This document shows positions 16,855-26,246 of a DNA stretch of 64,000 bases, piece by piece. The first letter of the stretch is position 1. Every line of letters starts with the position of its first letter. The stretch comes from Chryseobacterium arachidis (GTDB lineage Bacteria; Bacteroidota; Bacteroidia; Flavobacteriales; Weeksellaceae). Under the pieces are notes generated by a model. It made no database searches, was not told where the DNA came from, and saw only the letters and a program-made list of their open reading frames with translations. Where the stretch lies: contig NZ_FQUT01000004.1 in assembly GCF_900129245.1 (NCBI RefSeq), forward strand, positions 310,001-374,000, given 5' to 3'. Position numbers and translations under genes: made by a program.

Positions 16855-18123
16855 TTAAACAAGCATACTCAACACATCAGGATTATCATTCAAATAAGAT
16901 TCGAAATAACCAAGATCTTTCATTCTTTGTTTCAAACCAATAAAGTCTGAAACATTGTAAAGTTCGATGCCGACGATTGCCAGCGCAGTTTCTCTTGAAT
17001 TTTTCTTGGTATATTCAAAATGGGTAATGTCGTCATTTGAACCAAGGACATTCAGCACAAAATCTTTCAGAGAACCGGGACGCTGCGGAAATTTTACCAT
17101 AAAATAATGTTTCAAACCATTGTAAAGCAAAGCGCGTTCTTTGATTTCCTCCATTCTGGTAATATCATTGTTGCTTCCGCTGACGATGCAGACCACATTT
17201 TTACCTTTAATCTGATTGCGATATTCTTCTAAAGCTGAAATAGACAACGCTCCGGCCGGTTCCAAAACAATTGCATCTTTGTTATAGAGTTGAAGAATCG
17301 TATCACAAATCTTCCCTTCATCCACAGGAATGCAATCTGCAAGCGAGTTTCTACAAATTTCAAACGTCAAATCTCCTACTCTTTTTACCGCTGCTCCATC
17401 TACAAAACCATCAACTTCCTGCAATTCTGTATTGAGATTATTATCGATGGAGGTTTTCATAGAAGGTGCTCCTTTTGGTTCAACTCCAATCAATAGCGTT
17501 TCTTTCGACAATTCTTTAAAAACAGTAGAAATTCCCGAAGCCAAACCACCACCGCCAATCGGAATGAAAACAAAATCTATATTTTCTTTTTGTTGTTCTA
17601 AAATTTCCAGTGCCAAAGTCGCCTGTCCTTCAATAATCTGAACATCATCAAAAGGATGAATAAAAGCTGCTCCCGAAGTTTGCGCAAATTCCAAGGCTGC
17701 ATTTTTTGAAGCATCGAAAGTATCGCCGACCAATTTGATTTCGGCAAAGTTTCCGCCGAACATTTCGACTTGTTCCAGCTTTTGTTTCGGAGTTGTCACG
17801 GGCATAAAAATCGTTCCTTTAATCTGAAGCTGTTTACAGGAAAAAGCCACTCCCTGGGCGTGATTTCCGGCGCTTGCACAGACTATTCCGTCCGAAGTTT
17901 TGCCTTCATTGTAAAGACTGTTGATTTTATTGTAAGCCCCGCGCAATTTATACGACCTCACAGGTTGCAGGTCTTCTCTTTTGAGAAAAATATTGGCTCC
18001 AAATTTATCTGACAAGCGGGCATTGTATTGCAATGGTGTGTAATTCACAACATTTTCTATACTTTTTCGGGCTTCCTTTACCGCTTCCAATGTCGGAAAT
18101 ATCATCGTTTCATTCATCTTCAT
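16855..18123 (-). CDS. ilvA: Threonine ammonia-lyase (threonine deaminase)
   Basis: 422 residues, fold type II PLP enzyme. The PLP lysine is K59 in RSYKLRGAYNK, the Gly-rich phosphate loop is IPIGGGGLASG, and SGSNND lies near the end of the catalytic domain. One C-terminal ACT-like regulatory domain (about 330-422, beginning YFMVKFPQRPGSLKDFV) is present, as in the shorter IlvA forms. It deaminates threonine to 2-oxobutanoate, the entry step to isoleucine. It is separated from ilvC by an ABC ATPase gene and several repeats, so it may be a separate transcript. A start at codon 3 is equally possible. Confidence 0.93.
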   Translation of the reverse strand: MKMNETMIFPTLEAVKEARKSIENVVNYTPLQYNARLSDKFGANIFLKREDLQPVRSYKLRGAYNKINSLYNEGKTSDGIVCASAGNHAQGVAFSCKQLQIKGTIFMPVTTPKQKLEQVEMFGGNFAEIKLVGDTFDASKNAALEFAQTSGAAFIHPFDDVQIIEGQATLALEILEQQKENIDFVFIPIGGGGLASGISTVFKELSKETLLIGVEPKGAPSMKTSIDNNLNTELQEVDGFVDGAAVKRVGDLTFEICRNSLADCIPVDEGKICDTILQLYNKDAIVLEPAGALSISALEEYRNQIKGKNVVCIVSGSNNDITRMEEIKERALLYNGLKHYFMVKFPQRPGSLKDFVLNVLGSNDDITHFEYTKKNSRETALAIVGIELYNVSDFIGLKQRMKDLGYFESYLNDNPDVLSMLV

Positions 18124-18184
18124 TTATAATTACAGATTCTTTGATTTTGTTTTTAAACTTAATTGTTTTAATAATTTTTATAAT

Positions 18185-18252
18185 TCTCGCAGATTTTGCT
18201 GATTGGGCAGATTTAAAATTGTGAATCAGCTAAATTTGCTAAATCTGCGAGA
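18185..18252. repeat. Palindromic intergenic repeat (TCTCGCAGATTT type)
   Basis: TCTCGCAGATTT (18185-18196) pairs with AAATCTGCGAGA (18241-18252), with a second inner pair GCTGATT/AATCAGC. Repeats with CTCGCAGATTT arms are common between genes in flavobacteria as far as I recall. It could fold as a hairpin ahead of ilvA. Confidence 0.7.
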
Positions 18253-18264
18253 GTAAATTATCCT

Positions 18265-19731
18265 TCAATACTTTATTAATTCTACTCGACTATTAATTTT
18301 CACTTTTCCGTTTTCCAGAACGAGTTTGTGACTGAGTTTTTTTGGTAATTGAGATTCAAAATGCCCAACGTAAATCAACGATTGTCCCTGGCCTGCCAAA
18401 TCATCAATGACCTGATTAAAATATTGTGTCTGTTCGTTGTCCATTCCCTGACAAGGCTCATCCAGAATCAAAAGCTTTGGTTTTTTAATCAATGTTCTTG
18501 CAAGTAAAGCCAAACGTTGTTTCCCAAGCGGTAAAGTATTTAACTTCTTATTTTTATCATCTTTCAAATCGAAGAAATAGAGAATCTGTTCCAACTGTTG
18601 TTGCTGGTCAAAATTGAGTTTCTTATACAAGCTCATAGAATCAAAAAAACCGGAAGCAATGGTTTGTCCGACATTCGCATTCATATCGAAATACCAATGC
18701 AACTCAGGCGAAATCATTCCGATTTTTTCTTTGATGTCCCAGATACTTTCACCGCTTCCCCGCTTTTGCCCGAAAAGATAAATCTCATTGGCATAAGCCT
18801 GCGGATGGTCACCATTCAACAAACTGAGCAATGTTGATTTTCCCGAGCCATTGTGACCCTGCAACAGCCATTGCTCACCGGAATTGACTTCCCAATCGAT
18901 ATTTCTCAGTACTTGTTTTTCGCCGTAAGAAATATTGATATTTTCCAGTTTGATGAGACTTTCCTGTTCGTTTTCCTGATTGTCTTGAAGGAAAAAAGGA
19001 AGCGATTTTGGCATTCTTTCTTCTCCTTTGGAAAAGTCTTTTGGAGAATTCTTATGAACTAATTTTCCGTTTTCTATTTCTACAAAATACTGAACACTTT
19101 CAGGATATTCGTCATCGTTATTTATCAAAATCAATGTGAGATTTTCCTGAATTAAATTATCAAAAGCCTGATTCAAAAACTGTCTCGATTTGGTATCCAA
19201 TCCTGTGTAAGGCTGGTCGACAATCATAACCTGAGGTTTTAGCCAAAGTCCTTTCAGTAATTGTAATTTCTTGTGTTCGCCGCTTGACAATTCTATCAAT
19301 TGCTGATTTTTGAAATTCTCAAATCCAAACGGTTCTAAATAGGATTCCAAAATTTCAAAATCCAGATTGTCCTCTTTTCCAAAATGATTCAGCTCTGCAA
19401 AAACGGTTAGGGTATCATTTTTAGCAAATTGATTATATCGCTGTTGATAATAAAAATTGCGGTCGCCTTCCAGATTAGTGAACTGAAACCAATTGGAAAC
19501 GTACAGAACTTTCTTTGGCAATTCTGAATTTTCATTAAAATTGACCTCAACTTTTCCTTCAAAATTCTTGATTTCTCCAGAAATGATTTTGGCTAAAGTT
19601 GTTTTTCCGCTTCCGCTTAATCCGCCTAACATCCAGCATTCTCCGGAAGATATTTCCCAGTCGAAATGGTTCAGTATGGGTTTGTCATACTGGAAATTCA
19701 GGTTTGAAATGTGGATGATTGGGGTTGACAT
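18265..19731 (-). CDS. Two-domain ABC ATPase (ModF/PhrA-like)
   Basis: 488 residues, two ABC domains in one chain and no membrane segment. Domain 1: Walker A GGLSGSGKTT (36-45), signature LSSGEHKKLQ, Walker B VMIVDQP. Domain 2: Walker A GHNGSGKST, a non-canonical signature LPLGKQRLAL, Walker B LLILDEPCQGMD. This resembles ModF/PhrA-type cytosolic proteins in which two ATPase domains lack a permease. The substrate and function are unknown; a role in molybdate handling or repair has only been suggested by name. It sits between ilvC and ilvA without an obvious metabolic link. Confidence 0.8.
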   Translation of the reverse strand: MSTPIIHISNLNFQYDKPILNHFDWEISSGECWMLGGLSGSGKTTLAKIISGEIKNFEGKVEVNFNENSELPKKVLYVSNWFQFTNLEGDRNFYYQQRYNQFAKNDTLTVFAELNHFGKEDNLDFEILESYLEPFGFENFKNQQLIELSSGEHKKLQLLKGLWLKPQVMIVDQPYTGLDTKSRQFLNQAFDNLIQENLTLILINNDDEYPESVQYFVEIENGKLVHKNSPKDFSKGEERMPKSLPFFLQDNQENEQESLIKLENINISYGEKQVLRNIDWEVNSGEQWLLQGHNGSGKSTLLSLLNGDHPQAYANEIYLFGQKRGSGESIWDIKEKIGMISPELHWYFDMNANVGQTIASGFFDSMSLYKKLNFDQQQQLEQILYFFDLKDDKNKKLNTLPLGKQRLALLARTLIKKPKLLILDEPCQGMDNEQTQYFNQVIDDLAGQGQSLIYVGHFESQLPKKLSHKLVLENGKVKINSRVELIKY

Positions 19732-19827
19732 TATTTTATTTTTAAACGCAAAGGGCGCAAAGGTTTTTTATTAACTAACTGCTTTAAGCTCACAAAGCCG
19801 CTTCGCTTATAAAAGGTTTTGCATATA

Positions 19828-19898
19828 ATTTGTCATTCCGTAGGAATCTAAACGATTTACTTTAAATTCATTGCTGAGATTCCTACGGAATGACAAAT
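19828..19898. repeat. Perfect 22-bp inverted repeat (CATTCCGTAGGAATC type)
   Basis: Arms at 19828-19849 and 19877-19898 are exact complements (core GTCATTCCGTAGGAATCT) with a 27-base spacer. It is a classic intergenic palindrome that would form a long hairpin in RNA or a cruciform. It is probably one copy of a dispersed family; only one copy lies in this window. Confidence 0.8.
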
Positions 19899-19937
19899 AT
19901 GATGTTAATGCTGGATTTTTATTTTTATGACAAATCC

Positions 19938-20017
19938 CATAGCCCCGATTGCAGCGGCATCCTTTTGTGATGAGGAACGAAGAGCAAAAGATATAGCGGA
20001 AAGCGGGATTAAGCTCC
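19938..20017. repeat. REP-like palindromic element downstream of ilvC
   Basis: Imperfect palindrome: CCCCGATTGCAGCGGCATCC ... AAAAGATATAGCGGAAAGCGGG, with CCTTTT/AAAAG at the centre. It shares GATTGCAGC and GCGGGA blocks with the element at 24338-24456, which indicates a family. Confidence 0.65.
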
Positions 20018-20024
20018 TAAAAAA

Positions 20025-20056
20025 ACTTTGTCAAAGATTTTAAACTTTGACAAAGT
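20025..20056 (-). terminator. Strong terminator after ilvC
   Basis: Perfect 12-bp stem ACTTTGTCAAAG / CTTTGACAAAGT around an eight-base loop. On the minus strand it runs into TTTTTTTAGG. It starts four bases past the ilvC stop codon and ends the ilvE-D-B-N-C operon. Confidence 0.88.
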
Positions 20057-20059
20057 GAA

Positions 20060-21541
20060 CTATATTGTTTTGATAGACTTCATCGCCGTCATTGCCTGAC
20101 GCAGTTTTCTGCCGACAATTTCTACCGGATGATTTCTCAAAACATCGTTCACATAAACCAATTGAGCGTTGTCAACCGAAGTTTTTTTGCCTTCGTTGAA
20201 GTCTTTTCCAACCAAATCTGTATCCACCGACTTCATAAAATCTGCCAGCAAAGGTTTGCAAGCCTGGTCGAACAGGTAACAGCCGTATTCTGCAGTGTCG
20301 GAAATCACACGATTCATCTCGAACAGTTTTTTTCGTGCGATGGTATTGGCAATCAAAGGGGTTTCGTGAAGCGATTCGTAATAAGCGGATTCCGGCTTGA
20401 TTCCGGCTTCAACCATCGTTTCAAACGCTAATTCAACACCCGCTCTGATGAAGGCCGACATCAAAAGATAATTGTCAAAATATTCCTGCTCCTCGATTTT
20501 CACATCGCCTGCCGGTGTTTTTTCAAAAGCTGTTTCTCCTGTTTCTGCACGCCATTTCAAAAGGTTGGCATCGCCGTTTGCCCAGTCTTCCATCATTGTT
20601 TTGGAGAATTCGCCGGAGATGATATCGTCCTGGTGCTTTTGGAAAAGCGGACGCATAATATCTTTCAGTTCTTCTGACAATTCAAAGGCTTTTAGTTTCG
20701 CAGGGTTAGAAAGTCTGTCCAGCATTCCGCTTACACCACCGTGTTTCAAGGCTTCTGTAATGACCTCAACACCGTATTGAACCAATTTGGAAGCGTAACC
20801 TGCATCAATTCCTTTTTCGACCATTTTGTCAAACGAAAGAATAGAACCTGTCTGTAAAAGTCCGCACAAAATCGTCTGTTCTCCCATCAAATCGGACTTC
20901 ACTTCTGCCACGAAAGAGGATTTCAAAACACCGGCTTTGTGACCGCCTGTTCCTACACAATATGCTTTTGCTTCTGCCCAGCCTTTTCCCTGAGGGTCAT
21001 TTTCAGGATGAACGGCAATCAGCGTCGGAACACCGAAACCTCGCAGATATTCGGCACGAACTTCGGAACCCGGACATTTTGGAGCGACCATAATTACCGT
21101 CAAATCTTTACGAATCTGCATCCCTTCTTCCACGATATTGAACCCGTGTGAATAGGACAAAGTCGCACCCTGTTTCATCAAAGGCTGAACCGCATTGATT
21201 ACCGAAGTGTGTTGCTTGTCAGGCGTTAAATTGATGACCAAATCCGCAGTGGGAATCAGTTCTTCGTAAGTTCCGACTTTGAAATTATTTTCGGTTGCGT
21301 TTTTCCACGAATCTCTCTTTTGGTCGATAGCTTCCTGACGCAATGCGTAAGAAACGTCCAGTCCGCTGTCTCTGAGATTCAGACCTTGATTCAGTCCCTG
21401 AGCGCCGCAGCCAACCACTACGATTTTCTTTCCTTTCAATGCAGAAACGCCATCAGAAAACTCTGAACTGTCCATAAATTCCGCCTGTCCTAACTGATGC
21501 AACTGGTCTCTGAGTGATAAGGTATTGAAATAATTTGCCAT
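20060..21541 (-). CDS. ilvC: Ketol-acid reductoisomerase, class II (long form)
   Basis: 493 residues, the length of the E. coli-type class II enzyme. The NADPH fold is [20 protein letters not shown], quoted in one 20-residue run. Further landmarks are [30 protein letters not shown] and, in the knotted C-terminal domains, [12 protein letters not shown] with its Mg2+-binding Asp and Glu. It isomerises and reduces acetolactate or acetohydroxybutyrate. It is last in the ilv operon and is followed by a strong terminator. A short run of AAGTAAAA repeats lies in the spacer ahead of it (21548-21578). Confidence 0.95.
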   Translation of the reverse strand: MANYFNTLSLRDQLHQLGQAEFMDSSEFSDGVSALKGKKIVVVGCGAQGLNQGLNLRDSGLDVSYALRQEAIDQKRDSWKNATENNFKVGTYEELIPTADLVINLTPDKQHTSVINAVQPLMKQGATLSYSHGFNIVEEGMQIRKDLTVIMVAPKCPGSEVRAEYLRGFGVPTLIAVHPENDPQGKGWAEAKAYCVGTGGHKAGVLKSSFVAEVKSDLMGEQTILCGLLQTGSILSFDKMVEKGIDAGYASKLVQYGVEVITEALKHGGVSGMLDRLSNPAKLKAFELSEELKDIMRPLFQKHQDDIISGEFSKTMMEDWANGDANLLKWRAETGETAFEKTPAGDVKIEEQEYFDNYLLMSAFIRAGVELAFETMVEAGIKPESAYYESLHETPLIANTIARKKLFEMNRVISDTAEYGCYLFDQACKPLLADFMKSVDTDLVGKDFNEGKKTSVDNAQLVYVNDVLRNHPVEIVGRKLRQAMTAMKSIKTI

Positions 21542-21643
21542 ATTTTTAAGTAAAAAGTAAAAAGTATGAAGTAAAAAGATTACCGTAACTACTTTTTAGG
21601 ATTAATATTTTTTTGATTTTTAAATTCTGTTTTGAATATTTAT

Positions 21644-22234
21644 TTACATTGTGAAAACATCGTCTCTTTTATCGAGATATTCGTTTTCAATAAGTTCGGG
21701 AGATGGTTCTCTTTTTTCAAACTCGAGGACTTTTTCGTGGATTCCTGCGCTGTTTTTGATGATAGCGATTCTTGCTCCACGCACGAATTCGATGAGTCCG
21801 TATTTGTTGAGCTCTTCAGTTAACCGGTCGATTTCTTCCCGATGTCCTGCCGTTTCAAAAACGATGTAATCCTGACGAATCACAACTGTAGATGCGCCAT
21901 ACTGACGAAGCAATCGTTCTACATAGACCTTTTCTGTCACCACATTTGCGGGGACTTTGTAAAGTGCCTGTTCCTGCCAGACAATCTCATCATCTGTATT
22001 GAAATAAGCTTTCAGAATGTCGATTTGTTTTTCCAGCTGACGGCAGAGTTTTCTTACGACTTCTTCGGTTTCATTAATGAGAATTGTGAATCTGTGAATG
22101 CCTTCCACCTCGGAAGGAGATGTATTCAAACTCTCGATATTGATTTTTCTTCGTGAAAAAATTCCTGAAATTCTGCCAATTAATCCAACAGAATTCTCGG
22201 TGTATAATGTGATGGTAAATTCTTGTTTTTCCAT
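21644..22234 (-). CDS. ilvN: Acetolactate synthase small (regulatory) subunit
   Basis: 196 residues. An N-terminal ACT domain begins FTITLYTENSVGLIGRISG, with FSRRKINIESLNTS. A C-terminal domain includes FVRGARIAIIKNSAGI. It binds valine and tunes IlvB. The start at 22234 (MEKQEFTITLY) is the family start. A further 34 in-frame codons upstream are translated repeat sequence and should be ignored. It follows ilvB across a 178-base spacer that holds dispersed repeats. Confidence 0.92.
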   Translation of the reverse strand: MEKQEFTITLYTENSVGLIGRISGIFSRRKINIESLNTSPSEVEGIHRFTILINETEEVVRKLCRQLEKQIDILKAYFNTDDEIVWQEQALYKVPANVVTEKVYVERLLRQYGASTVVIRQDYIVFETAGHREEIDRLTEELNKYGLIEFVRGARIAIIKNSAGIHEKVLEFEKREPSPELIENEYLDKRDDVFTM

Positions 22235-22272
22235 TGTTTTGTTTTTCAAAGTTCCGTTATTGGAATGATATT

Positions 22273-22403
22273 GAACCCTTCGGGTTTCGTGGGATGTTGA
22301 TCTTATATTCCATAGGTTGCACCTACGGCTATTCATATTAAACCCTTCGGGTTTTTATAGGATTTTTATCGTATCCTTTATTAATTCGTCCTCTCAGGAC
22401 TTT
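22273..22403. repeat. Dispersed repeats between ilvB and ilvN
   Basis: Contains AACCCTTCGGGTT hairpins (22274-22286 and 22341-22354), the block CCATAGGTTGCACCTACGGC (22310-22329) and GTCCTCTCAGGAC near 22390. The CCATAGGTT block and its CCTTCGG hairpin recur at 24221-24265 with a few substitutions. Both copies lie inside the ilv operon in the same orientation. Confidence 0.7.
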
Positions 22404-22412
22404 GTTGAAAAT

Positions 22413-24155
22413 TTATTTTAAACGAATTTCTGAAACCGAGGTTCCTTGGGCTACCATTGGAAAAACATTATTTTCTTTTCCAACCATTACTTCCAAAAGA
22501 TAGGCGCCATCGTGATTGAGCATTGTTTCCAAAGCTGTTTTGAGGTCTTTTCTTTCTGATATTTTTTGTCCGTCGATGTAATAACCTTTTGCAACGGCTA
22601 CGAAATCCGGGCTCGTGATATTTACAAAAGAGTAGCGCCTGTCGTGGAACAGCTGTTGCCATTGTCTTACCATTCCGAGGAATTCATTGTTTAGAATCAG
22701 GATTTTGACCTTCGCTCCGAACTGCATAATGGTACCTAATTCCTGCAATGTCATCTGGAATCCTCCATCTCCAATGATTGCAACCACTGTTTTTTCCGGT
22801 GCGCCATACCAAGCTCCGATTGCGGCCGGCAAACCAAATCCCATTGTTCCCAATCCGCCTGAGGTTACGCTGGATTTAGAATTATTGAATTGAGCATATC
22901 GACACGCCACCATCTGATGTTGACCAACATCAGTCGTTATAATAGCATCGCCATTTGTCAGCTCATTCAGAACTTTAATCACTTCTCCCATTGTCATTAC
23001 ATCGGTTGTGGGATTCAGTTCTTCTGTAATTACTTCTTTGATTTCTTCCTTTTCCAACTCACGGAATTTTTCCAACCATTCTGAATGGTCATTGTTTTTT
23101 AGAAGCGCTGTCAGCATCGGAAGTGTCTTTTTACAATTCCCCCAAACCGGAACGGTGGTCTTCACATTTTTATCAATTTCGGCCGGGTCAATATCAAGAT
23201 GAATGATTTTTGCCTGTTTTGCATACTTATCCAAACGACCTGTAACCCTGTCATCGAAACGCATTCCGACCGCAATCAGAACATCACATTCGTTGGTCAT
23301 TACATTGGGCGCATAATTTCCGTGCATTCCTAACATTCCGACGTGTAGCTTGTGATTGGTTGGAAGTGCACTCAATCCCATTACAGTTGCTGCCGCAGGA
23401 AGATTGATTTTTTCAATAAATGTTTTGAATTCTTCTTCGGCTTTTCCCAAAATCACCCCTTGCCCAAACAGAACAAATGGCTTTTTTGCCTGATTAATCA
23501 ATTCTGCGGCCTGTTCGATATACTCATTTCTGATTTCCGGCTCCGGGCGGTAACTTCTGATATGATTGCATTTTTTATACCCCGAATATTCGAATAATTG
23601 CAACTGGGCATTTTTGGTAATATCAATCAAAACCGGACCTGGTCGACCAGTACTTGCGATATGAAAAGCTTTGGCAATTGCTTCCGGGATTTCGGTTGCA
23701 TCGGTTACCTGATAATTCCATTTTGTAACCGGCGTTGTGATATTGATGACATCAGTTTCCTGGAAAGCATCCGTTCCCAAAAGTGAGGCAAAGACCTGAC
23801 CTGTAATACAGACAATCGGATTGCTGTCTATCATTGCATCCGCTAAACCTGTCACCAGATTGGTTGCTCCCGGACCACTGGTTGCAAATACAACCCCCGT
23901 TTTTCCGGAAGTTCTTGCAAATCCCTGTGCAGCGTGAATGGCACCTTGCTCGTGACGAACCAAAATATGTTTCAGTTTTTCGGAATAGTCGTACAAAGCA
24001 TCATAAATCGGCATAATTGCGCCACCGGGATAACCAAAAATCGTATCAACGTTTTCTTGTAATAGCGCTTCCAAAACAGCTTTGGAACCGGATATTTCTA
24101 CCGATTTTGGCTGTTCTAATTCTATATTTTCTATTTGTGAAATGGTATTGTTCAT
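22413..24155 (-). CDS. ilvB: Acetolactate synthase large (catalytic) subunit
   Basis: 580 residues, ThDP-dependent. The catalytic Glu is E69 in LVRHEQGAIHAAQG. SGPGATNLVTGLADA and the FAD-binding middle domain follow, then the ThDP motif GDGGFQMTLQELG ... NNEFLGMVRQWQ. It condenses pyruvate with pyruvate or 2-oxobutanoate, and thus joins the IlvA product to the pathway. It lies between ilvD and ilvN in the operon. Confidence 0.95.
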   Translation of the reverse strand: MNNTISQIENIELEQPKSVEISGSKAVLEALLQENVDTIFGYPGGAIMPIYDALYDYSEKLKHILVRHEQGAIHAAQGFARTSGKTGVVFATSGPGATNLVTGLADAMIDSNPIVCITGQVFASLLGTDAFQETDVINITTPVTKWNYQVTDATEIPEAIAKAFHIASTGRPGPVLIDITKNAQLQLFEYSGYKKCNHIRSYRPEPEIRNEYIEQAAELINQAKKPFVLFGQGVILGKAEEEFKTFIEKINLPAAATVMGLSALPTNHKLHVGMLGMHGNYAPNVMTNECDVLIAVGMRFDDRVTGRLDKYAKQAKIIHLDIDPAEIDKNVKTTVPVWGNCKKTLPMLTALLKNNDHSEWLEKFRELEKEEIKEVITEELNPTTDVMTMGEVIKVLNELTNGDAIITTDVGQHQMVACRYAQFNNSKSSVTSGGLGTMGFGLPAAIGAWYGAPEKTVVAIIGDGGFQMTLQELGTIMQFGAKVKILILNNEFLGMVRQWQQLFHDRRYSFVNITSPDFVAVAKGYYIDGQKISERKDLKTALETMLNHDGAYLLEVMVGKENNVFPMVAQGTSVSEIRLK

Positions 24156-24180
24156 TTTTAATATTTTTCCGTTTAAGATT

Positions 24181-24265
24181 GAACCCTTCGGGGTCTGATT
24201 TGTTGGGGTTTATATCCGTTCCATAGGTTTCACCTACGGCTACTGATATTGAATCCTTCGGATTC
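24181..24265. repeat. Dispersed repeat between ilvD and ilvB
   Basis: Second copy of the block seen between ilvB and ilvN: CCATAGGTTTCACCTACGGC, then GAATCCTTCGGATTC as a hairpin. GAACCCTTCGGGG at 24181 is the partner hairpin. The differences preserve the hairpin pairing (CCC/GGG becomes TCC/GGA), which suggests the stem is the conserved part. Confidence 0.7.
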
Positions 24266-24337
24266 GTTTTGAGTTTTTTTCCTGTTTTCAAATTTCACCT
24301 CCAGATTTTTTTAAAACATTATTTTGAAACGCAATAT

Positions 24338-24456
24338 GATTGCAGCCCGGCTTGAACGGAGCTCTTTTTGCGATGACCAAATAGTTCAACTTATTGCTTC
24401 ATTTTGTTCGCAAAAAAGCGGGAGTGGAAGACGGAAATAGCTGCCCCAAATAATAT
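24338..24456. repeat. REP-like palindromic element between ilvD and ilvB
   Basis: GATTGCAGCCCGG at one end and GCTGCCCC at the other, with an inner pair CTTTTTGCG (24364-24372) / CGCAAAAAAG (24419-24428). It is related to the element at 19938-20017 by the GATTGCAGC and GCGGGA blocks. Confidence 0.6.
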
Positions 24457-24472
24457 CTTATTCATCATTATC

Positions 24473-26155
24473 TTATAAATCGGTGACACAGCCTTGTGAG
24501 GCATCTGCTACAGATTTGGCGTATTTGTATAATACCCCGCTCTTCACTTTGTATTCAGGTTGTTGGAACTCAGCCTTTCTTTTGGCAATTTCTCCATCCG
24601 ACAACAATGCGTTGATGGTATTTTTTTCAGCATCCAGTTCAATCACATCTCCATCTTTAATTAAGCCAATCAATCCTCCGGCAAAAGCTTCCGGCGTGAT
24701 ATGACCAACAACGAAACCGTGCGTTCCTCCCGAAAATCTTCCGTCGGTAATCAATGCGACATTTTTACCTAAGCCTGAACCCATCAAAGCGGAAGTCGGT
24801 TTCAGCATTTCCGGCATTCCGGGTGCGCCTTTTGGGCCTTCATTTTTGATTACAACTACATTTCCTTCCTGAATTTTTTTATCTTCAATACCTTTGATGA
24901 ATTCTTTTTCTCCGTCAAAAACAATCGCCGTTCCTTTGAAATAAGCGCCTTCTTTTCCTGTGATTTTTGCAACAGAACCTTTCTCGGCAAGATTTCCGTA
25001 CATAATTCTGATGTGTCCGGTTTCTTTGATTGGATTTTTGATATCGTGAATGATGTTTTGCTGTCTGTCGATAATTGAAGTGACGTGTTCCAGATTTTCA
25101 GCAATGGTTTTTCCCGTAACCGTCAAACAATCACCGTGAAGCAAGCCTAAATCCAACAGATATTTCATCACTGCAGGAACTCCGCCTACTTTGTGAAGGT
25201 CTTCCATCAGATATTTTCCACTCGGTTTAAGATCGGCTAAAAATGGTGTTTCGTCGCTGATTCTCTGGAAATCATCCAAAGTCAAATCGTAGCCGATGGA
25301 TTTTGCAATGGCTATGAAATGAAGAACAGCATTGGTACTTCCACCCAGAATCATAATTAACCTCAACGCATTTTCGAAAGCTTTTGGCGTCATAATGTCC
25401 GATGGTTTAATGTCTTTTTCTAAAAGAATTTTAATGTAGTGCCCGGCAAACTGACATTCTTCTTTTTTTTCACGACTGAGAGCCGGGTAAGACGAAGAAT
25501 AGGGTAAACTCATTCCCAAAGCTTCGATTGCGGAAGCCATTGTATTGGCTGTGTACATTCCGCCACAAGCTCCTGCACTTGGACAGGAATTCTGAATCAC
25601 ACCCTGGAAATCTTCCTCAGAAATTTTGCCAGCAATTTTGTTTCCTAATGCTTCGAAAGCTGAAACAATGTTCAAGTCTTCGCCTTTGTAATGTCCCGGC
25701 GCAATACTTCCGCCATAAACCATTATGGAAGGACGGTCGAGACGAGCCATCGCCATCAGAGAACCCGGCATATTTTTGTCGCATCCCGGAACAGTAATCA
25801 ATCCATCGTAATATTGTCCTGCGCAAACCGCTTCGATGGAATCTGCAATGATGTCGCGACTTACAAGGGAATAACGCATTCCGTCGGTTCCGTTGGTCAT
25901 TCCGTCGCTGATTCCGATGGTGTGGAACATTAATCCAACAAGATTTTGTTCTTTAACACCTTTTTTTACAATCTCCGCAAGACCATTCAAGTGCATATTG
26001 CAAGTGTTTCCGTCGTAGCCCATACTTGCAATTCCAATCTGTGCTTTGTCGAAATCCTCTTTTTGAAAACCAATCCCATAAAACATCGCCTGAGTTGCAG
26101 GCTGGGTTGGGTCTTTGGTGAGTGTTTTGGAATATTTGTTTAAATTTTCTGACAT
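24473..26155 (-). CDS. ilvD: Dihydroxy-acid dehydratase
   Basis: 560 residues. The three iron-sulfur cysteines are C52 (GNTCNMHL), C125 ([10 protein letters not shown]) and C197 ([14 protein letters not shown]). The C-terminal motif [18 protein letters not shown] is present. It dehydrates the dihydroxy acids to the 2-oxo precursors of valine and isoleucine. It is the second gene of the operon after ilvE, across a 91-base gap containing a short hairpin. Confidence 0.95.
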   Translation of the reverse strand: MSENLNKYSKTLTKDPTQPATQAMFYGIGFQKEDFDKAQIGIASMGYDGNTCNMHLNGLAEIVKKGVKEQNLVGLMFHTIGISDGMTNGTDGMRYSLVSRDIIADSIEAVCAGQYYDGLITVPGCDKNMPGSLMAMARLDRPSIMVYGGSIAPGHYKGEDLNIVSAFEALGNKIAGKISEEDFQGVIQNSCPSAGACGGMYTANTMASAIEALGMSLPYSSSYPALSREKKEECQFAGHYIKILLEKDIKPSDIMTPKAFENALRLIMILGGSTNAVLHFIAIAKSIGYDLTLDDFQRISDETPFLADLKPSGKYLMEDLHKVGGVPAVMKYLLDLGLLHGDCLTVTGKTIAENLEHVTSIIDRQQNIIHDIKNPIKETGHIRIMYGNLAEKGSVAKITGKEGAYFKGTAIVFDGEKEFIKGIEDKKIQEGNVVVIKNEGPKGAPGMPEMLKPTSALMGSGLGKNVALITDGRFSGGTHGFVVGHITPEAFAGGLIGLIKDGDVIELDAEKNTINALLSDGEIAKRKAEFQQPEYKVKSGVLYKYAKSVADASQGCVTDL

Positions 26156-26221
26156 ATTTTATTTTTTTGACAGGTTATTTCTGTCGTATTTTTTTGATAA
26201 GATTTCATCCTATCATTTAGT

Positions 26222-26241
26222 AAGTCGTCCTTTCGGGACTT
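26222..26241. repeat. Short hairpin between ilvE and ilvD
   Basis: AAGTCGTCC-TTTC-GGGACTT. A similar GTCCTCTCAGGAC lies between ilvB and ilvN. It has no U-tail, so it may be a processing or dispersed element rather than a terminator. Confidence 0.45.
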
Positions 26242-26246
26242 CGTAT

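Noticed and set aside
22235..22336. N-terminal extension of ilvN by 34 codons
   Set aside because: The extension is repeat sequence; the IlvN family starts at the Met at 22234.
24046..24291. 81-codon minus-strand ORF over the ilvB start
   Set aside because: It is largely translated dispersed repeat and overlaps the true ilvB N-terminus in another frame.
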